Assembly (NCBI GenBank): GCA_016867695.1
Contig: VGIY01000087.1
Location: 1 to 9,156 of the forward strand
DNA length: 9,156 nucleotides
Origin: Candidatus Eiseniibacteriota bacterium
Lineage (GTDB): Bacteria > Eisenbacteria > RBG-16-71-46 > CAIMUX01 > WJJG01
Direction of reading: 5' to 3'
In this document: positions 1 through 7,878 of the stretch, one piece after another
Numbering within the stretch: position 1 is the first letter of the stretch
How the letters are laid out: every line of letters begins with the position of its first letter
The notes under the pieces: model-generated
The model's input: only the letters and a program-made list of their open reading frames with translations
What the model was told of the DNA's origin: nothing
Databases searched by the model: none
Program-made: the position numbers and the translations under genes

Positions 1-52
1 TCGCCTCCGGCCTTAGCCGGCGCCCGTCCGCGGGCTCCGGGTGCGCCCGGTC

Positions 53-68
53 GCCCCCGTGCGGGGGC
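53..68 (-). terminator. GC hairpin after tuf (possible terminator or processing site)
   Basis: A perfect inverted repeat, gccccc/gggggc with a 4-nt gtgc loop, lies about 14 nt past the tuf stop. A second small hairpin (ccggc, ctta loop, gccgg) lies at 7-20. Neither is followed by a T tract on the minus strand, so an intrinsic terminator is not well supported. The hairpins could equally be a pause, an RNA-stability element or an intergenic element before downstream genes outside the window. Confidence 0.3.
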
Positions 69-82
69 CCGGGCGGCGCGAG

Positions 83-1273
<1,191 letters not shown>

Positions 1274-1339
1274 CCTTCCCGGTCCTCCTTCGTTACGACT
1301 CTCCGCGCCGTGCTAGCCGCACCGAGCGTCCCGGCGCTG

Positions 1340-1412
1340 AGCCCGCGAGCAGAATTGAACTGCTGACCTATTGCTTACCATGCAATTGCTCTACCGACTG
1401 AGCTACGCGGGC
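1340..1412 (-). tRNA. tRNA-Thr (GGT)
   Basis: The 73-nt cloverleaf has a 7-bp acceptor stem (GCCCGCG/CGCGGGC), a GCTC/GAGC D stem, anticodon stem ATTGC/GCAAT around loop ATGGTAA (anticodon GGT) and T arm AGCAG-TTCAATT-CTGCT. The discriminator base is T. The 3' CCA is not encoded and must be added. It is the last tRNA before tuf, the position of thrT in the E. coli tufB operon. Confidence 0.97.
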
Positions 1413-1425
1413 CTAGGAACCTCCG

Positions 1426-1499
1426 AGCGGGAAACGGGACTCGAACCCGCGACCCTCAGCTTGGAAGGCTGATGCTCTAGCCAACTGAGCTACTCCCGC
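1426..1499 (-). tRNA. tRNA-Gly (TCC)
   Basis: The 74-nt cloverleaf has acceptor GCGGGAG pairing with TTCCCGC (one G-U pair), D arm GCTC/GAGC, anticodon stem TCAGC/GCTGA around loop CTTCCAA (anticodon TCC) and T arm GCGGG-TTCGAGT-CCCGT. The discriminator is T and no CCA is encoded. It lies 13 nt upstream of tRNA-Thr(GGT), consistent with one polycistronic transcript that is cut by RNase P and 3' nucleases. Confidence 0.97.
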
Positions 1500-1548
1500 A
1501 CGAACTCCGAGCCATGCAACCGCCTTGGCGCCATGGCGTTCGAATCTG

Positions 1549-1631
1549 TGGCGGGGGAAGGATTCGAACCTTCGAAGCCGTTCGGCGACAGATTTACAGT
1601 CTGTTCCCTTTGACCACTCGGGAACCCCGCC
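1549..1631 (-). tRNA. tRNA-Tyr (GTA)
   Basis: This is an 83-nt class II tRNA with a long variable arm. The acceptor is GGCGGGG/CCCCGCC, the anticodon stem ACAGA/TCTGT encloses loop CTGTAAA (anticodon GTA), the variable arm contains GCCGAACGGC and the T arm is GAAGG-TTCGAAT-CCTTC. The discriminator is A. The next bases are CAG, so CCA is not encoded. It is the second tRNA of the operon. Confidence 0.97.
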
Positions 1632-1678
1632 ATACCAGCCTTCGTCGCAAGCAGGCCGCGCCGAGAAATGGGACGCTG

Positions 1679-1750
1679 AGCTGGCGAAGGGATTTGAACC
1701 CCCGACCTGCTGATTACAAATCAGCTGCTCTACCACTGAGCTACGCCAGC
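1679..1750 (-). tRNA. tRNA-Thr (TGT)
   Basis: The 72-nt cloverleaf has acceptor GCTGGCG/CGCCAGC, D stem GCTC/GAGC, anticodon stem GCTGA/TCAGC around loop TTTGTAA (anticodon TGT) and T stem GGGGG/CCCTT with G-U pairs. The discriminator is T and no CCA is encoded. It is the first tRNA of the operon, about 70 nt downstream of the predicted promoter start site. Confidence 0.97.
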
Positions 1751-1825
1751 CTGTCGGAACCGCCGCGGACCCGTCGGTTCGCGCCTCACCGGCGTAGCTC
1801 TCCCGGCAGGCTGCCAAAGCGACGG

Positions 1826-1855
1826 ATGATACGGACCCGGACGCTCGAGCGTCAA
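1826..1855 (-). promoter_or_regulatory. Sigma70-type promoter of the tRNA-tuf operon
   Basis: Reading the minus strand, TTGACG (1850-1855) and TATCAT (1826-1831) are separated by 18 nt. They match the -35 and -10 consensus at 5 of 6 positions each, and they lie about 75 nt ahead of the first tRNA. Transcription would start near 1818. No competing promoter of this quality is seen between here and tuf. Confidence 0.75.
1840..1853. promoter_or_regulatory. 14-bp perfect palindrome over the -35/spacer
   Basis: GACGCTC followed directly by GAGCGTC is a perfect inverted repeat. It covers the 3' part of the -35 hexamer and the upstream part of the spacer of the tRNA-tuf promoter. The position would suit a dimeric regulator or operator. 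It could also be chance in GC-rich DNA, as no second copy was noticed in the window. Confidence 0.35.
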
Positions 1856-1869
1856 GCCGCAATTCTCGG

Positions 1870-2046
1870 CCGGGCCGCGGAGTGGCCCGCCCGCCCCCCG
1901 GGGGGCGCCCCGGCCGCCCGGCCCCGGGGACCGGCGAAGGCCCCCGTGAATGAGGTCGGGCGCCCGAGTGGCTCACTTGAGCCTTTCGGCGCCTCACCCC
2001 GGCCCGCCCCCCCGCCCTGGGGGAGCCTGGGAGAGCTCCGCCTCCT
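1870..2046. other. GC-rich intergenic region with inverted repeats
   Basis: No convincing gene lies between the tRNA promoter and the ddl stop. The stretch holds a 16-bp self-complementary block (CG, six C, six G, CG) at 1892-1907. It also holds a hairpin at 1970-1983 (ggctc, actt loop, gagcc), 64-77 nt past the ddl stop, next to a GCC-GAAA-GGC tetraloop stem on the minus strand. None has a T tract. These may end or stabilise the ddl transcript, but they are not clear intrinsic terminators. Confidence 0.4.
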
Positions 2047-3069
2047 TCACTCGAGCGCCAGCCGGCAGACCCGCTCGACCAGCTCGAGGAACCCGATGCC
2101 GGCCGCCTGCGCCGCCTTGGGCAGGAGGCTGGTGGCGGTGAACCCAGGTATCGTATTTATTTCCATGCACATGGGGATGCCGTCCGAACCGAGCCGATAG
2201 TCCGCACGGGCCATCCCGCCGCACCCGGTCGCCCTGTAGAGGGCCTCGGCCGAGTCGCGGATCGCCCGGGCGGCCGCCTCCGGAATCGCCGCCGGGACCT
2301 CATAAGAGGTTTCTCCGGTCGTGTACTTGCGGGCGTAGTCGTAGAAGCCGGTCCGGGGACGGATCTCGACGATCGGGAGGGCCTGTCCTCCGAGGAGCCC
2401 CGCGGTCAGCTCGAGCCCCGGAATGTATTTCTCTACAAGGAGTTGTCTCGGACGTCGCGGGCCGCAGATCGCCCTCAGACCTAGCGAGCAGGCCGCCTCC
2501 CACTCCGAGGACTCGCGAACGATCGAGATCCCGACTGAACTTCCTTCCTGGCAAGGCTTTATGACTGCCGGCAGCCCCCCTACCGGTGTCCCGCCCAACC
2601 AGGAGGGCGGCGGCCCGGGGTCCGACTCGCCGGCGAACTCGAGGAGCGCCCAGGGTGGGGTGGCCACTCCGAGGCTTCCCATCACCCTCTTGGTCAGCGC
2701 CTTGTCCATGGTCACGGCGCACGCCGAGGGGCCGGACCCCGTGTAGGGGAAGCCCGCCGACTCCAGCAGCGCCTGGACCATGCCGTTCTCGCCCACGCCG
2801 CCGTGCAGGGCGATGAAGGCGACGTCGGCCCTGCCGCGCAGGAGGCGCGCCGCCTCCAGCAGCCTCTCGCCCCATGTGGACTCCGGCGGCGGGGCGGGAG
2901 GCAGCGGGATGTCCCCCGTCGAGTGCCCGGGCAGGAACGCGCCCGTGCCCAGATCGTAAGCCCGCACGCCGTGCCCCCCGTCGCGCAACGCCGCGGCCAC
3001 GGCGCGCCCGGAATCCAGGGAGACCTCGCGCTCCGACGACATGCCGCCCATGATCACCCAGACGTTCAC
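2047..3069 (-). CDS. ddl: D-alanine--D-alanine ligase
   Basis: This cytoplasmic ATP-grasp enzyme joins two D-Ala with ATP, giving the dipeptide used by MurF in peptidoglycan synthesis. The 340-residue product shows GGMSSEREVSLDSG at 8-21 (E15 equals the D-Ala1-binding Glu of DdlB), HGGVGENG at 89-96, the ATP-grasp loop KPCQEGSSVG at 171-180, VEKYIPGLE at 212-220, GFYDYARKY at 241-249 and the Mg-binding MEINTIPGFT at 302-311 (E303, N305). The length is slightly above DdlB (about 306) and close to DdlA-type enzymes. The start is GTG at 3067-3069, with GGAGGAGG 7 nt upstream. The GTG overlaps the upstream TGA (GTGA), which implies translational coupling to the polyferredoxin gene. The 5' third uses GC-ending codons. 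The later part contains ATA, AAT, TCT, TCA and AGT, unlike the neighbouring genes. Confidence 0.96.
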   Translation of the reverse strand: MNVWVIMGGMSSEREVSLDSGRAVAAALRDGGHGVRAYDLGTGAFLPGHSTGDIPLPPAPPPESTWGERLLEAARLLRGRADVAFIALHGGVGENGMVQALLESAGFPYTGSGPSACAVTMDKALTKRVMGSLGVATPPWALLEFAGESDPGPPPSWLGGTPVGGLPAVIKPCQEGSSVGISIVRESSEWEAACSLGLRAICGPRRPRQLLVEKYIPGLELTAGLLGGQALPIVEIRPRTGFYDYARKYTTGETSYEVPAAIPEAAARAIRDSAEALYRATGCGGMARADYRLGSDGIPMCMEINTIPGFTATSLLPKAAQAAGIGFLELVERVCRLALE

Positions 3070-4802
3070 GGCGCCGCCTCCTCCAGCAGGACACGGTTGT
3101 GCGGATTGCGATCCTCGTTGGCGCTCGTCACCCGGATCGCCGGCAGGTCCTGCACCACGCACTTCGTCTCGCAGATGCCGCAGCCGGTGCAGAGCTCGAT
3201 GTCCACCTGGGGCTGTTTCACGACTCGCGTCTCCCCCGCGGCGGTGACGACGGCCGCCTCGCGGAACCAGATCGCCTTCTTGGGCAGCGGGCAGTGCTCC
3301 TCGCAGACGATGCAGCTCGTCTGGAAGGCGAAGGGCAGGCAGCGGGAGGCGTCGATGGCCGCCAGCCCGATGCGGACCCGCTTCTTCTCCTCGGGCTCCA
3401 GGCGCCGGATCGCCTGCGTCGGGCAGACCTGGCCGCAGAGCGTGCAGTGGAACTCGCAGTAGCCGATGCGCGGCACGAGCCGGGGCGTCCAGATGCCTTC
3501 CAGGCCCGCCTCGAGCAGCGTCGGCTGGAGCCCGTTGGTCAGGCAGACCTTCATGCACTCGCCGCAGCGCACGCAGCGCTCCAGGAATTCCCGCTCCGGC
3601 AGCGCTCCGGGCGGGCGGATGAGCGCCGGATCGGCCCGCGCCGGCGACAGGGGCAGGCGCAGCATCGGCACCCCGGCGACGCCCGCCGCGGCCGCCAGGA
3701 GCAGGTGCCGCCGGCGGACCTGCGCGCCGGCGAACGCGCTCGACCAGGCCGGCACGGGACTCGCCGGCTTCGCTGGCGACGGCGCGGCGGCAGCCGGCGC
3801 CGGCGACTCGGCGGTCCGCGGAAGCGGCGCCGGCCCGCCCGGTGCCTGTGCGCGGAGGGCTCTCGGAGCGGGCGCCGGCCCGCCCGCGGCGGGCGGGAGG
3901 AGGGCTCGCGGGCGCGCGAACCCCATCGCCAGGCCGTGCTGGCCGCAGGCCGCGGTGCAGTTGCCGCACACCAGGCACTCCGACGGCCGCCACCCGCCGC
4001 GGATCTCCGGCTCGGCCGCGCCCTGGCAGTGGAAGGTGCACAGGTGACAGTCCTTGCAGCCGTCGCGCTGGCGGATGCGGAAGAGGCCGAAGCGGGCGAA
4101 TGTCCCGAGCAGCGCGCCCAGCGGACAGAGCACGCGGCACCAGAAGCGATGCCGCACGAAGCTCGCCGCGAGGATGGCGGCGAGGATCGTCCCGAGCAGG
4201 AACGCTTGGTGGAAGCGGGGCTGGGCGAAGTGGATCACGCGCCCCTGCAGCCAGCCGAAGACCGGCTCGCTGAACCGCGACACTCCCAGGGGATTGAAGT
4301 GGTAGGCGGTGTCGAAGAGCCCCCGCAGGCCCATCTCGGCGCCGGGCAGCACGACGAGTCCCAGCGAGCGCACGGCGATCGAGATCGGGTCGAAGAGCCC
4401 GCTCCACTGCGCGCCGAAGAGCGCTGCGGCGAGCAGCCCGGCCAGCAGATAGAACTTGATCGTCTGCGAGCGCCGCCAGCGATTGGTGCGGATCACGTCC
4501 GGCCGCCGGCGCAGCGGCAGCTTCTGCGCCAGCTGGATCATCACCCCCATCGGGCAGATCCAGCCGCAGAAGAAGCGGCCGAGGACGAGGGTGAGCGCGA
4601 GGGTGATCAGCGAGAGCCAGAGGAGGCCGGGCACGCTGCCCGAGGCGAGCAGCGTGCTCAGGAAGTGGAGCGGATCGATCTCGAGCCACAGCTTGACCGG
4701 CAGGCCGAGTTCGTCGCGCCCCTGGTACTGCGTCTGCGTCAGGAGGGCGAGAAAGAGCGTGAAGAAGAGCGTCTGCGAAAGGATGCGCAGCCTGCGAGTC
4801 AT
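3066..4802 (-). CDS. Membrane polyferredoxin, NapH-like/NapG-like fusion
   Basis: This is a probable electron-transfer protein between membrane quinols and iron-sulfur partners. The 578-residue product has an N-terminal NapH/YccM/NosR-type part with hydrophobic segments at about 9-22, 57-75, 113-131 and 199-216. It has FCGWICPMG (78-86), WCRVLCPLGA (221-230) and two ferredoxin motifs of CxxCxxCxxxC form starting at C249 and C276. A Pro/Ala linker (about 300-352) leads to RRRHLL plus a hydrophobic stretch (363-381) resembling a Tat signal. A NapG-like ferredoxin region follows, with cysteine groups at 410-420, 449-460, 488-504 and 538-548. Six [4Fe-4S] centres are therefore possible. ATG at 4800-4802 follows GGAGGAGG (4815-4822) by a somewhat long 12 nt. 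Its TGA overlaps the ddl GTG. The partner is not in the window, so the exact pathway is unknown. Confidence 0.88.
   Translation of the reverse strand: MTRRLRILSQTLFFTLFLALLTQTQYQGRDELGLPVKLWLEIDPLHFLSTLLASGSVPGLLWLSLITLALTLVLGRFFCGWICPMGVMIQLAQKLPLRRRPDVIRTNRWRRSQTIKFYLLAGLLAAALFGAQWSGLFDPISIAVRSLGLVVLPGAEMGLRGLFDTAYHFNPLGVSRFSEPVFGWLQGRVIHFAQPRFHQAFLLGTILAAILAASFVRHRFWCRVLCPLGALLGTFARFGLFRIRQRDGCKDCHLCTFHCQGAAEPEIRGGWRPSECLVCGNCTAACGQHGLAMGFARPRALLPPAAGGPAPAPRALRAQAPGGPAPLPRTAESPAPAAAAPSPAKPASPVPAWSSAFAGAQVRRRHLLLAAAAGVAGVPMLRLPLSPARADPALIRPPGALPEREFLERCVRCGECMKVCLTNGLQPTLLEAGLEGIWTPRLVPRIGYCEFHCTLCGQVCPTQAIRRLEPEEKKRVRIGLAAIDASRCLPFAFQTSCIVCEEHCPLPKKAIWFREAAVVTAAGETRVVKQPQVDIELCTGCGICETKCVVQDLPAIRVTSANEDRNPHNRVLLEEAAP
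3826..3886. repeat. Short direct repeat within the polyferredoxin linker
   Basis: The 16-mer ggcgccggcccgcccg occurs at 3826-3841 and 3871-3886, exactly 45 bp (15 codons) apart and in frame. It encodes repeated GGPAPxPR peptides in the Pro/Ala linker (about residues 305-330). It probably arose by slippage or unequal recombination expanding a flexible linker between two electron-transfer domains. Confidence 0.6.
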
Positions 4803-4916
4803 GGTCCGCCCATCCCTCCTCCGCCCGGGCGACGGCGTCGAGGGCGCGGGGTCGCCTCGGCCGCGCGCGCCTGAGGGAAGGTAGGACAACCAGGGGAGAT
4901 CCGCCACGGGAAAGGA

Positions 4917-4944
4917 CGCCCCGGCCCCCGCGGGGACCGGGGCG
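4917..4944 (-). terminator. Strong GC hairpin downstream of the protease gene
   Basis: Outer arms cgccccgg (4917-4924) and ccggggcg (4937-4944) are perfectly complementary, and the loop itself holds ccccgcgggg (4926-4935). On the minus strand the hairpin begins 35 nt past the protease stop and is followed by TCCTTTCCC, only a weak T tract. It lies between the protease stop and the polyferredoxin start, so it is the likely point separating the two transcription units. No convincing promoter was found between it and 4802. Confidence 0.5.
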
Positions 4945-4978
4945 CCGGCGACCCTTCGCGCCGATCTCCCCGGCGGCC

Positions 4979-5443
4979 TTATCGCACGACCGCCACCCGG
5001 CCGTGGAGGGCTTCGCCGTCGGCGGCGAAGCGGTAGAAGTAGCTGCCCGCCGGAACGAGCCTGCCGGCCGCGTCGCGTCCGTCCCAGGGGAGCGAGCGGA
5101 CGCCCGCGCCGAGGACTTCTCCGCCCAGGGCGCGGACATGGCGACCGGCGGCGTCGTAGAGGTCGACGTCGACGCGCGCCTCGCGCGGCAGCGCGAAGCG
5201 GATCGCGATCGACGCCGCCTCCTGCCCTCTCGCGGCCCCGCCCACCGGCGCCGGGCTCGGTCCGGCGGCCAGCAGCCGCGGGCGCAGGACGCGAGCGGCC
5301 GTCTCGTGGGGCGCCGCGGAGGCCGTGTCGAGGAGGATGCGCACGTCGTCGATGTACCAGCCCTCGCGGGTGACGGCGCCGTCGGAGCCGAAGGCCCAGC
5401 GCAACTGGGCCGGGCCGGCGAAGCCGCTCAGGTCGACGGTCAC
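4979..5443 (-). CDS. C-terminal part of the secreted protease (second reading frame)
   Basis: This open frame carries the natural continuation of the protease gene at 5440-7878, displaced by one base. It begins around VTVDLSGFAG, then QLRWAFGSD and GWYIDDVRI, the C-terminal half of the lectin-like (MAM/immune-inhibitor-A-like) beta domain whose N-terminal half ends the upstream frame. A linker and a FlgD-Ig-like domain follow (about residues 70-154 of this segment: IRFALP, DLYDAAGRHVR, WDGRDAAGRLVPAGSYFYR). Such domains end many secreted proteins of FCB-group bacteria and may serve anchoring or sorting. The GTG at 5441-5443 overlaps AGGAGG with no spacing, so independent initiation there is unlikely. 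The stop is TAA. It is best read as the 3' part of one broken or frameshifted gene of about 965 codons. Confidence 0.8.
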   Translation of the reverse strand: MTVDLSGFAGPAQLRWAFGSDGAVTREGWYIDDVRILLDTASAAPHETAARVLRPRLLAAGPSPAPVGGAARGQEAASIAIRFALPREARVDVDLYDAAGRHVRALGGEVLGAGVRSLPWDGRDAAGRLVPAGSYFYRFAADGEALHGRVAVVR

Positions 5444-5451
5444 CTCCTACG
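5440..5451 (-). other. Frameshift junction in the protease gene
   Basis: The upstream frame ends CGT AGG AGG TGA (TGA at 5440-5442). The downstream frame carries a TAG at 5447-5449 and is open only after it. One extra base between about 5446 and 5449 would restore a single reading frame, giving ...WRWRTTR-x-EVTVDLSGF. The shift equals a one-base loss (or -1 shift). The bases AGGAGGTGA (5440-5448) are a perfect anti-Shine-Dalgarno match. No classical X-XXY-YYZ slippery heptamer is visible. A sequencing or assembly indel, a real mutation or unusual recoding are all possible. Confidence 0.75.
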
Positions 5452-7878
5452 AGTCGTGCGCCACCGCCAGTCGTGCGCCCCCGACCAGACCGGCGTCCCC
5501 GCCGGGAAGGGCCCCGGCGTGCCGCCGGCGCGGATGAGGTGCGAATACCCCCCCTCGGGCGTGAGCGTCTGCCAGGAACCCCCGCCGTCGGTCGAGATCT
5601 CGAGCAGGCCGCCGTCGTAGCAGTAGCCCGGATAGGCCGAGCTCGTCTCGGCGTCGATCCAGTGCCAGAAGGTGAGCTCCGAACCCGACGGCAGGGTGAA
5701 GGGCATCGTCTGGAGGATCGCGTGGCAGAGGTTGCCGTACTGCGCCGCTCCGGCGCCGCCGCACTTCCAGCTCGCCGTTCCGCCGCTCGTGTGATTGCGG
5801 TAGGTCTCGATGTGCCACTGGTCGATCCAGCTGCCCCCCGGCCCGGCGAAGTGCGTCCACTTCGCGTCGCCCGTCTCCATGTCGTCCAGGAAGATCTGGC
5901 CGACGGCGAAGAGGATCGGCAGGCTGACCTGATACGGCGCGGGCCCGTCGAGCCGGCAGTAGAGGAGGCCGGTGTAGACATCGGGGCAGAGCGGGTCGAC
6001 GGCGACGGTGAAGCCCCCTTCGGTCGTCATCTGGCCGATGGGGATCACCCCGAGCGGATGCGGCGTCTCGTCGCTGATGAACCAGGCGTCGCCGCTGAGC
6101 AGGACCGCCTCCAGCGGCGGAGAGTCGGCCCCCCCGAGGTTGCCGATGCGCAGCGTCACGCCCACCGTCTCGCCCGGGTCGGCGATGCCGTCGCCGTCCC
6201 CCCCGCTGTCGTCGAGGGCGAGGATCTCGACGATGTAGATCGGCGAGAAGGCGCGCAGGTCGAGCCCGACGGAGCCCGGATCGGCCGAGAGCTGCAGGCT
6301 GAGGCCGAGCGGCTCGGCGTTGGGCACCGTCTGCGAGACGCGGAAGACGAAGGGCAGGCCGTTGCTGCCGATCGACCCCGCGGGGATGTCGCCGAAGAAG
6401 CGCGTGTCCTGGAGGAGGGTCACGTGGGGATTCGCCGTGGCCAGCGTCCCGCTGACGGCGAGGGCGTCCTCCATGCCCATGTTGAGCAGTCGCACGGTCA
6501 ACTCGATCGTCTCGCCGAACTCGATCACGCCGTCGCCGTCGCCCGAGGAGCCGCCGGCATCGTCGTCGTCGACGACGAAGTCGTCGAGCGCGAGGTAGAC
6601 GCCCTGGAGGTTGCCGAAGAGGTTGAGGAGATGACCCAGGTCGGGAGGCGTGCTGCTGTACTGCGGCGTCTCGTTGGCCGTGTCGTGCTGCTCGGCGTAG
6701 ACGAAGGCCTCGTACATCGAGATCAGCCCGTCGCCGTTGAGGTCGGCGTTGACCGGCGTGCCGTAGGGCGTCTCCCCGGCGACGGCCGAGGTCCAGTAGT
6801 AGACGAACTCGTCCCAGATGTAGTCGGGCGGCATGGCCCAGGAGTATTCGTTCCAGGCGGCGGCGGTGGCGATCACCCGCCCGTCGCCCTCCAGGTCGTC
6901 GATCATCCCGCCGCTGAAGCACTGCTCGAACGTGCAGATGACCGTCTCGCAGGGCAGCGCGTCCACGAAGGCGGCCAGCTGGTCGTCGCGCAGCTGCTCC
7001 CAGTTCCACAGGTTGAGGTAGCAGTCGTGGCCCGACTCCTGGCCGCCATGGTCGGTGGTGAAGATGAAGAGCTGATCGCTGGGCGTGAGCACGGCGGCCA
7101 GCTCGTCGAAGACCTGGGTGATGTACTGCATCGTCGCCGGGTACTCGATGTCCGGGTCGCCGTCGCCGTCGAGGTCGGGCGGCGAGTTGGTGCCGTTCGA
7201 GCGGTCGGGCGCCGGGTCGAGGCCGTCGGAGATGCAGACGCGGATGTGATCGTCGGGGTAGCCGTAGTACTCGACGAGCGTCGTATAGATGAAGGCGCAG
7301 TCGTTCCAGTAGCGGATGTGGTTGTTCGACTGGTTCGCACCGCCGCTGATGATGAAGGCGTAGGCCTGGCCGCGCGTCGGGGGCTCCGGCTTGGGCCGCT
7401 GCGCCAGCTTCTCGCGGAACCAGCGCATGGCCTGCTCGGAGGCTCCCGGCGGGGGATTGTCGCGCCCGTCGGTCAGCTCGATCAGGCGCTCCTGGTCGCG
7501 CGGCGGTGTCATCGCGTCCTGGCGGCGCAGCTCCCCCGTCCGAAGATCGACGAAGATGTAGGCGCAGGGGTGCTCCCAGTTCGCCCCGGGCACGAGGTCG
7601 ACGAAGATCAGCCAGCCGTCGGAGGGCGCGGTCAGGACCGGCCGGTGCCAGTCGCTCACCGACTCGCCCGCGGCGAGCGGCCGGGGATCGACGTAGAGGC
7701 GGACTCCCTCGAGCGAGCCCCCGAGGACCCGGTCCGTCACCAGCGTCACCGCCTCGTCGCGCGTGATCCCCTGCGCCGCGCCGGCGGCGGCGAAGAGCAG
7801 GACGCACGCGATCCCGCCGAAGCGTACAGCGCGCCGGACGATGCCGGACCATCCCTGGTGCAGTGGCCTGCGCTTCAT
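5440..7878 (-). CDS. Secreted C13-like (legumain-type) cysteine protease, N-terminal part
   Basis: This is a predicted exported clan CD cysteine peptidase. The 812-residue frame starts at ATG 7876-7878, with AAGGGGGG 4 nt upstream, and has a signal peptide (basic start MKRRP, hydrophobic 21-33, small residues to about 37). A PepSY-like propeptide region spans about 38-125. The C13-type core begins at AYAFIISGG (172-180), with the catalytic-type TDHGG (275-279, H277) and EQCFSGG (318-324, C320). A canonical EF-hand-type loop at D379-E390 and acidic DGDG motifs (237-241, 447-450, 561-564) suggest calcium binding. Two similar CARDB-like beta domains each begin GDGDG-x(4)-GE (about 446-545 and 559-655). 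The N-terminal half of a lectin-like domain starts at about 663. Translation stops at TGA mid-domain, and the rest lies in the next frame at 4979-5443. The substrate is unknown. Confidence 0.85.
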   Translation of the reverse strand: MKRRPLHQGWSGIVRRAVRFGGIACVLLFAAAGAAQGITRDEAVTLVTDRVLGGSLEGVRLYVDPRPLAAGESVSDWHRPVLTAPSDGWLIFVDLVPGANWEHPCAYIFVDLRTGELRRQDAMTPPRDQERLIELTDGRDNPPPGASEQAMRWFREKLAQRPKPEPPTRGQAYAFIISGGANQSNNHIRYWNDCAFIYTTLVEYYGYPDDHIRVCISDGLDPAPDRSNGTNSPPDLDGDGDPDIEYPATMQYITQVFDELAAVLTPSDQLFIFTTDHGGQESGHDCYLNLWNWEQLRDDQLAAFVDALPCETVICTFEQCFSGGMIDDLEGDGRVIATAAAWNEYSWAMPPDYIWDEFVYYWTSAVAGETPYGTPVNADLNGDGLISMYEAFVYAEQHDTANETPQYSSTPPDLGHLLNLFGNLQGVYLALDDFVVDDDDAGGSSGDGDGVIEFGETIELTVRLLNMGMEDALAVSGTLATANPHVTLLQDTRFFGDIPAGSIGSNGLPFVFRVSQTVPNAEPLGLSLQLSADPGSVGLDLRAFSPIYIVEILALDDSGGDGDGIADPGETVGVTLRIGNLGGADSPPLEAVLLSGDAWFISDETPHPLGVIPIGQMTTEGGFTVAVDPLCPDVYTGLLYCRLDGPAPYQVSLPILFAVGQIFLDDMETGDAKWTHFAGPGGSWIDQWHIETYRNHTSGGTASWKCGGAGAAQYGNLCHAILQTMPFTLPSGSELTFWHWIDAETSSAYPGYCYDGGLLEISTDGGGSWQTLTPEGGYSHLIRAGGTPGPFPAGTPVWSGAHDWRWRTTRRR

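Noticed and set aside
1..82. tRNA-Trp gene downstream of tuf
   Set aside because: No cloverleaf or CCA anticodon arrangement is present. The sequence is only GC-rich hairpins.
1892..1907. GC palindrome as a rho-independent terminator
   Set aside because: There is no T tract on either side in either direction, and the palindrome has no loop outside its own arms.
3099..4874. 591-codon plus-strand open frame
   Set aside because: It mirrors the polyferredoxin gene. The translation is Arg/Ala/Glu-rich with no recognisable domain, while the minus strand has clear cysteine motifs.
4803..4916. Promoter for the polyferredoxin-ddl operon
   Set aside because: TTGTCC and TACCTT are adjacent rather than 16-18 nt apart. 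No acceptable -35/-10 pair was found.
5440..5451. Programmed +1 shift at tandem AGG codons
   Set aside because: The needed shift is -1 (one base short), not +1, and no slippery heptamer is present.
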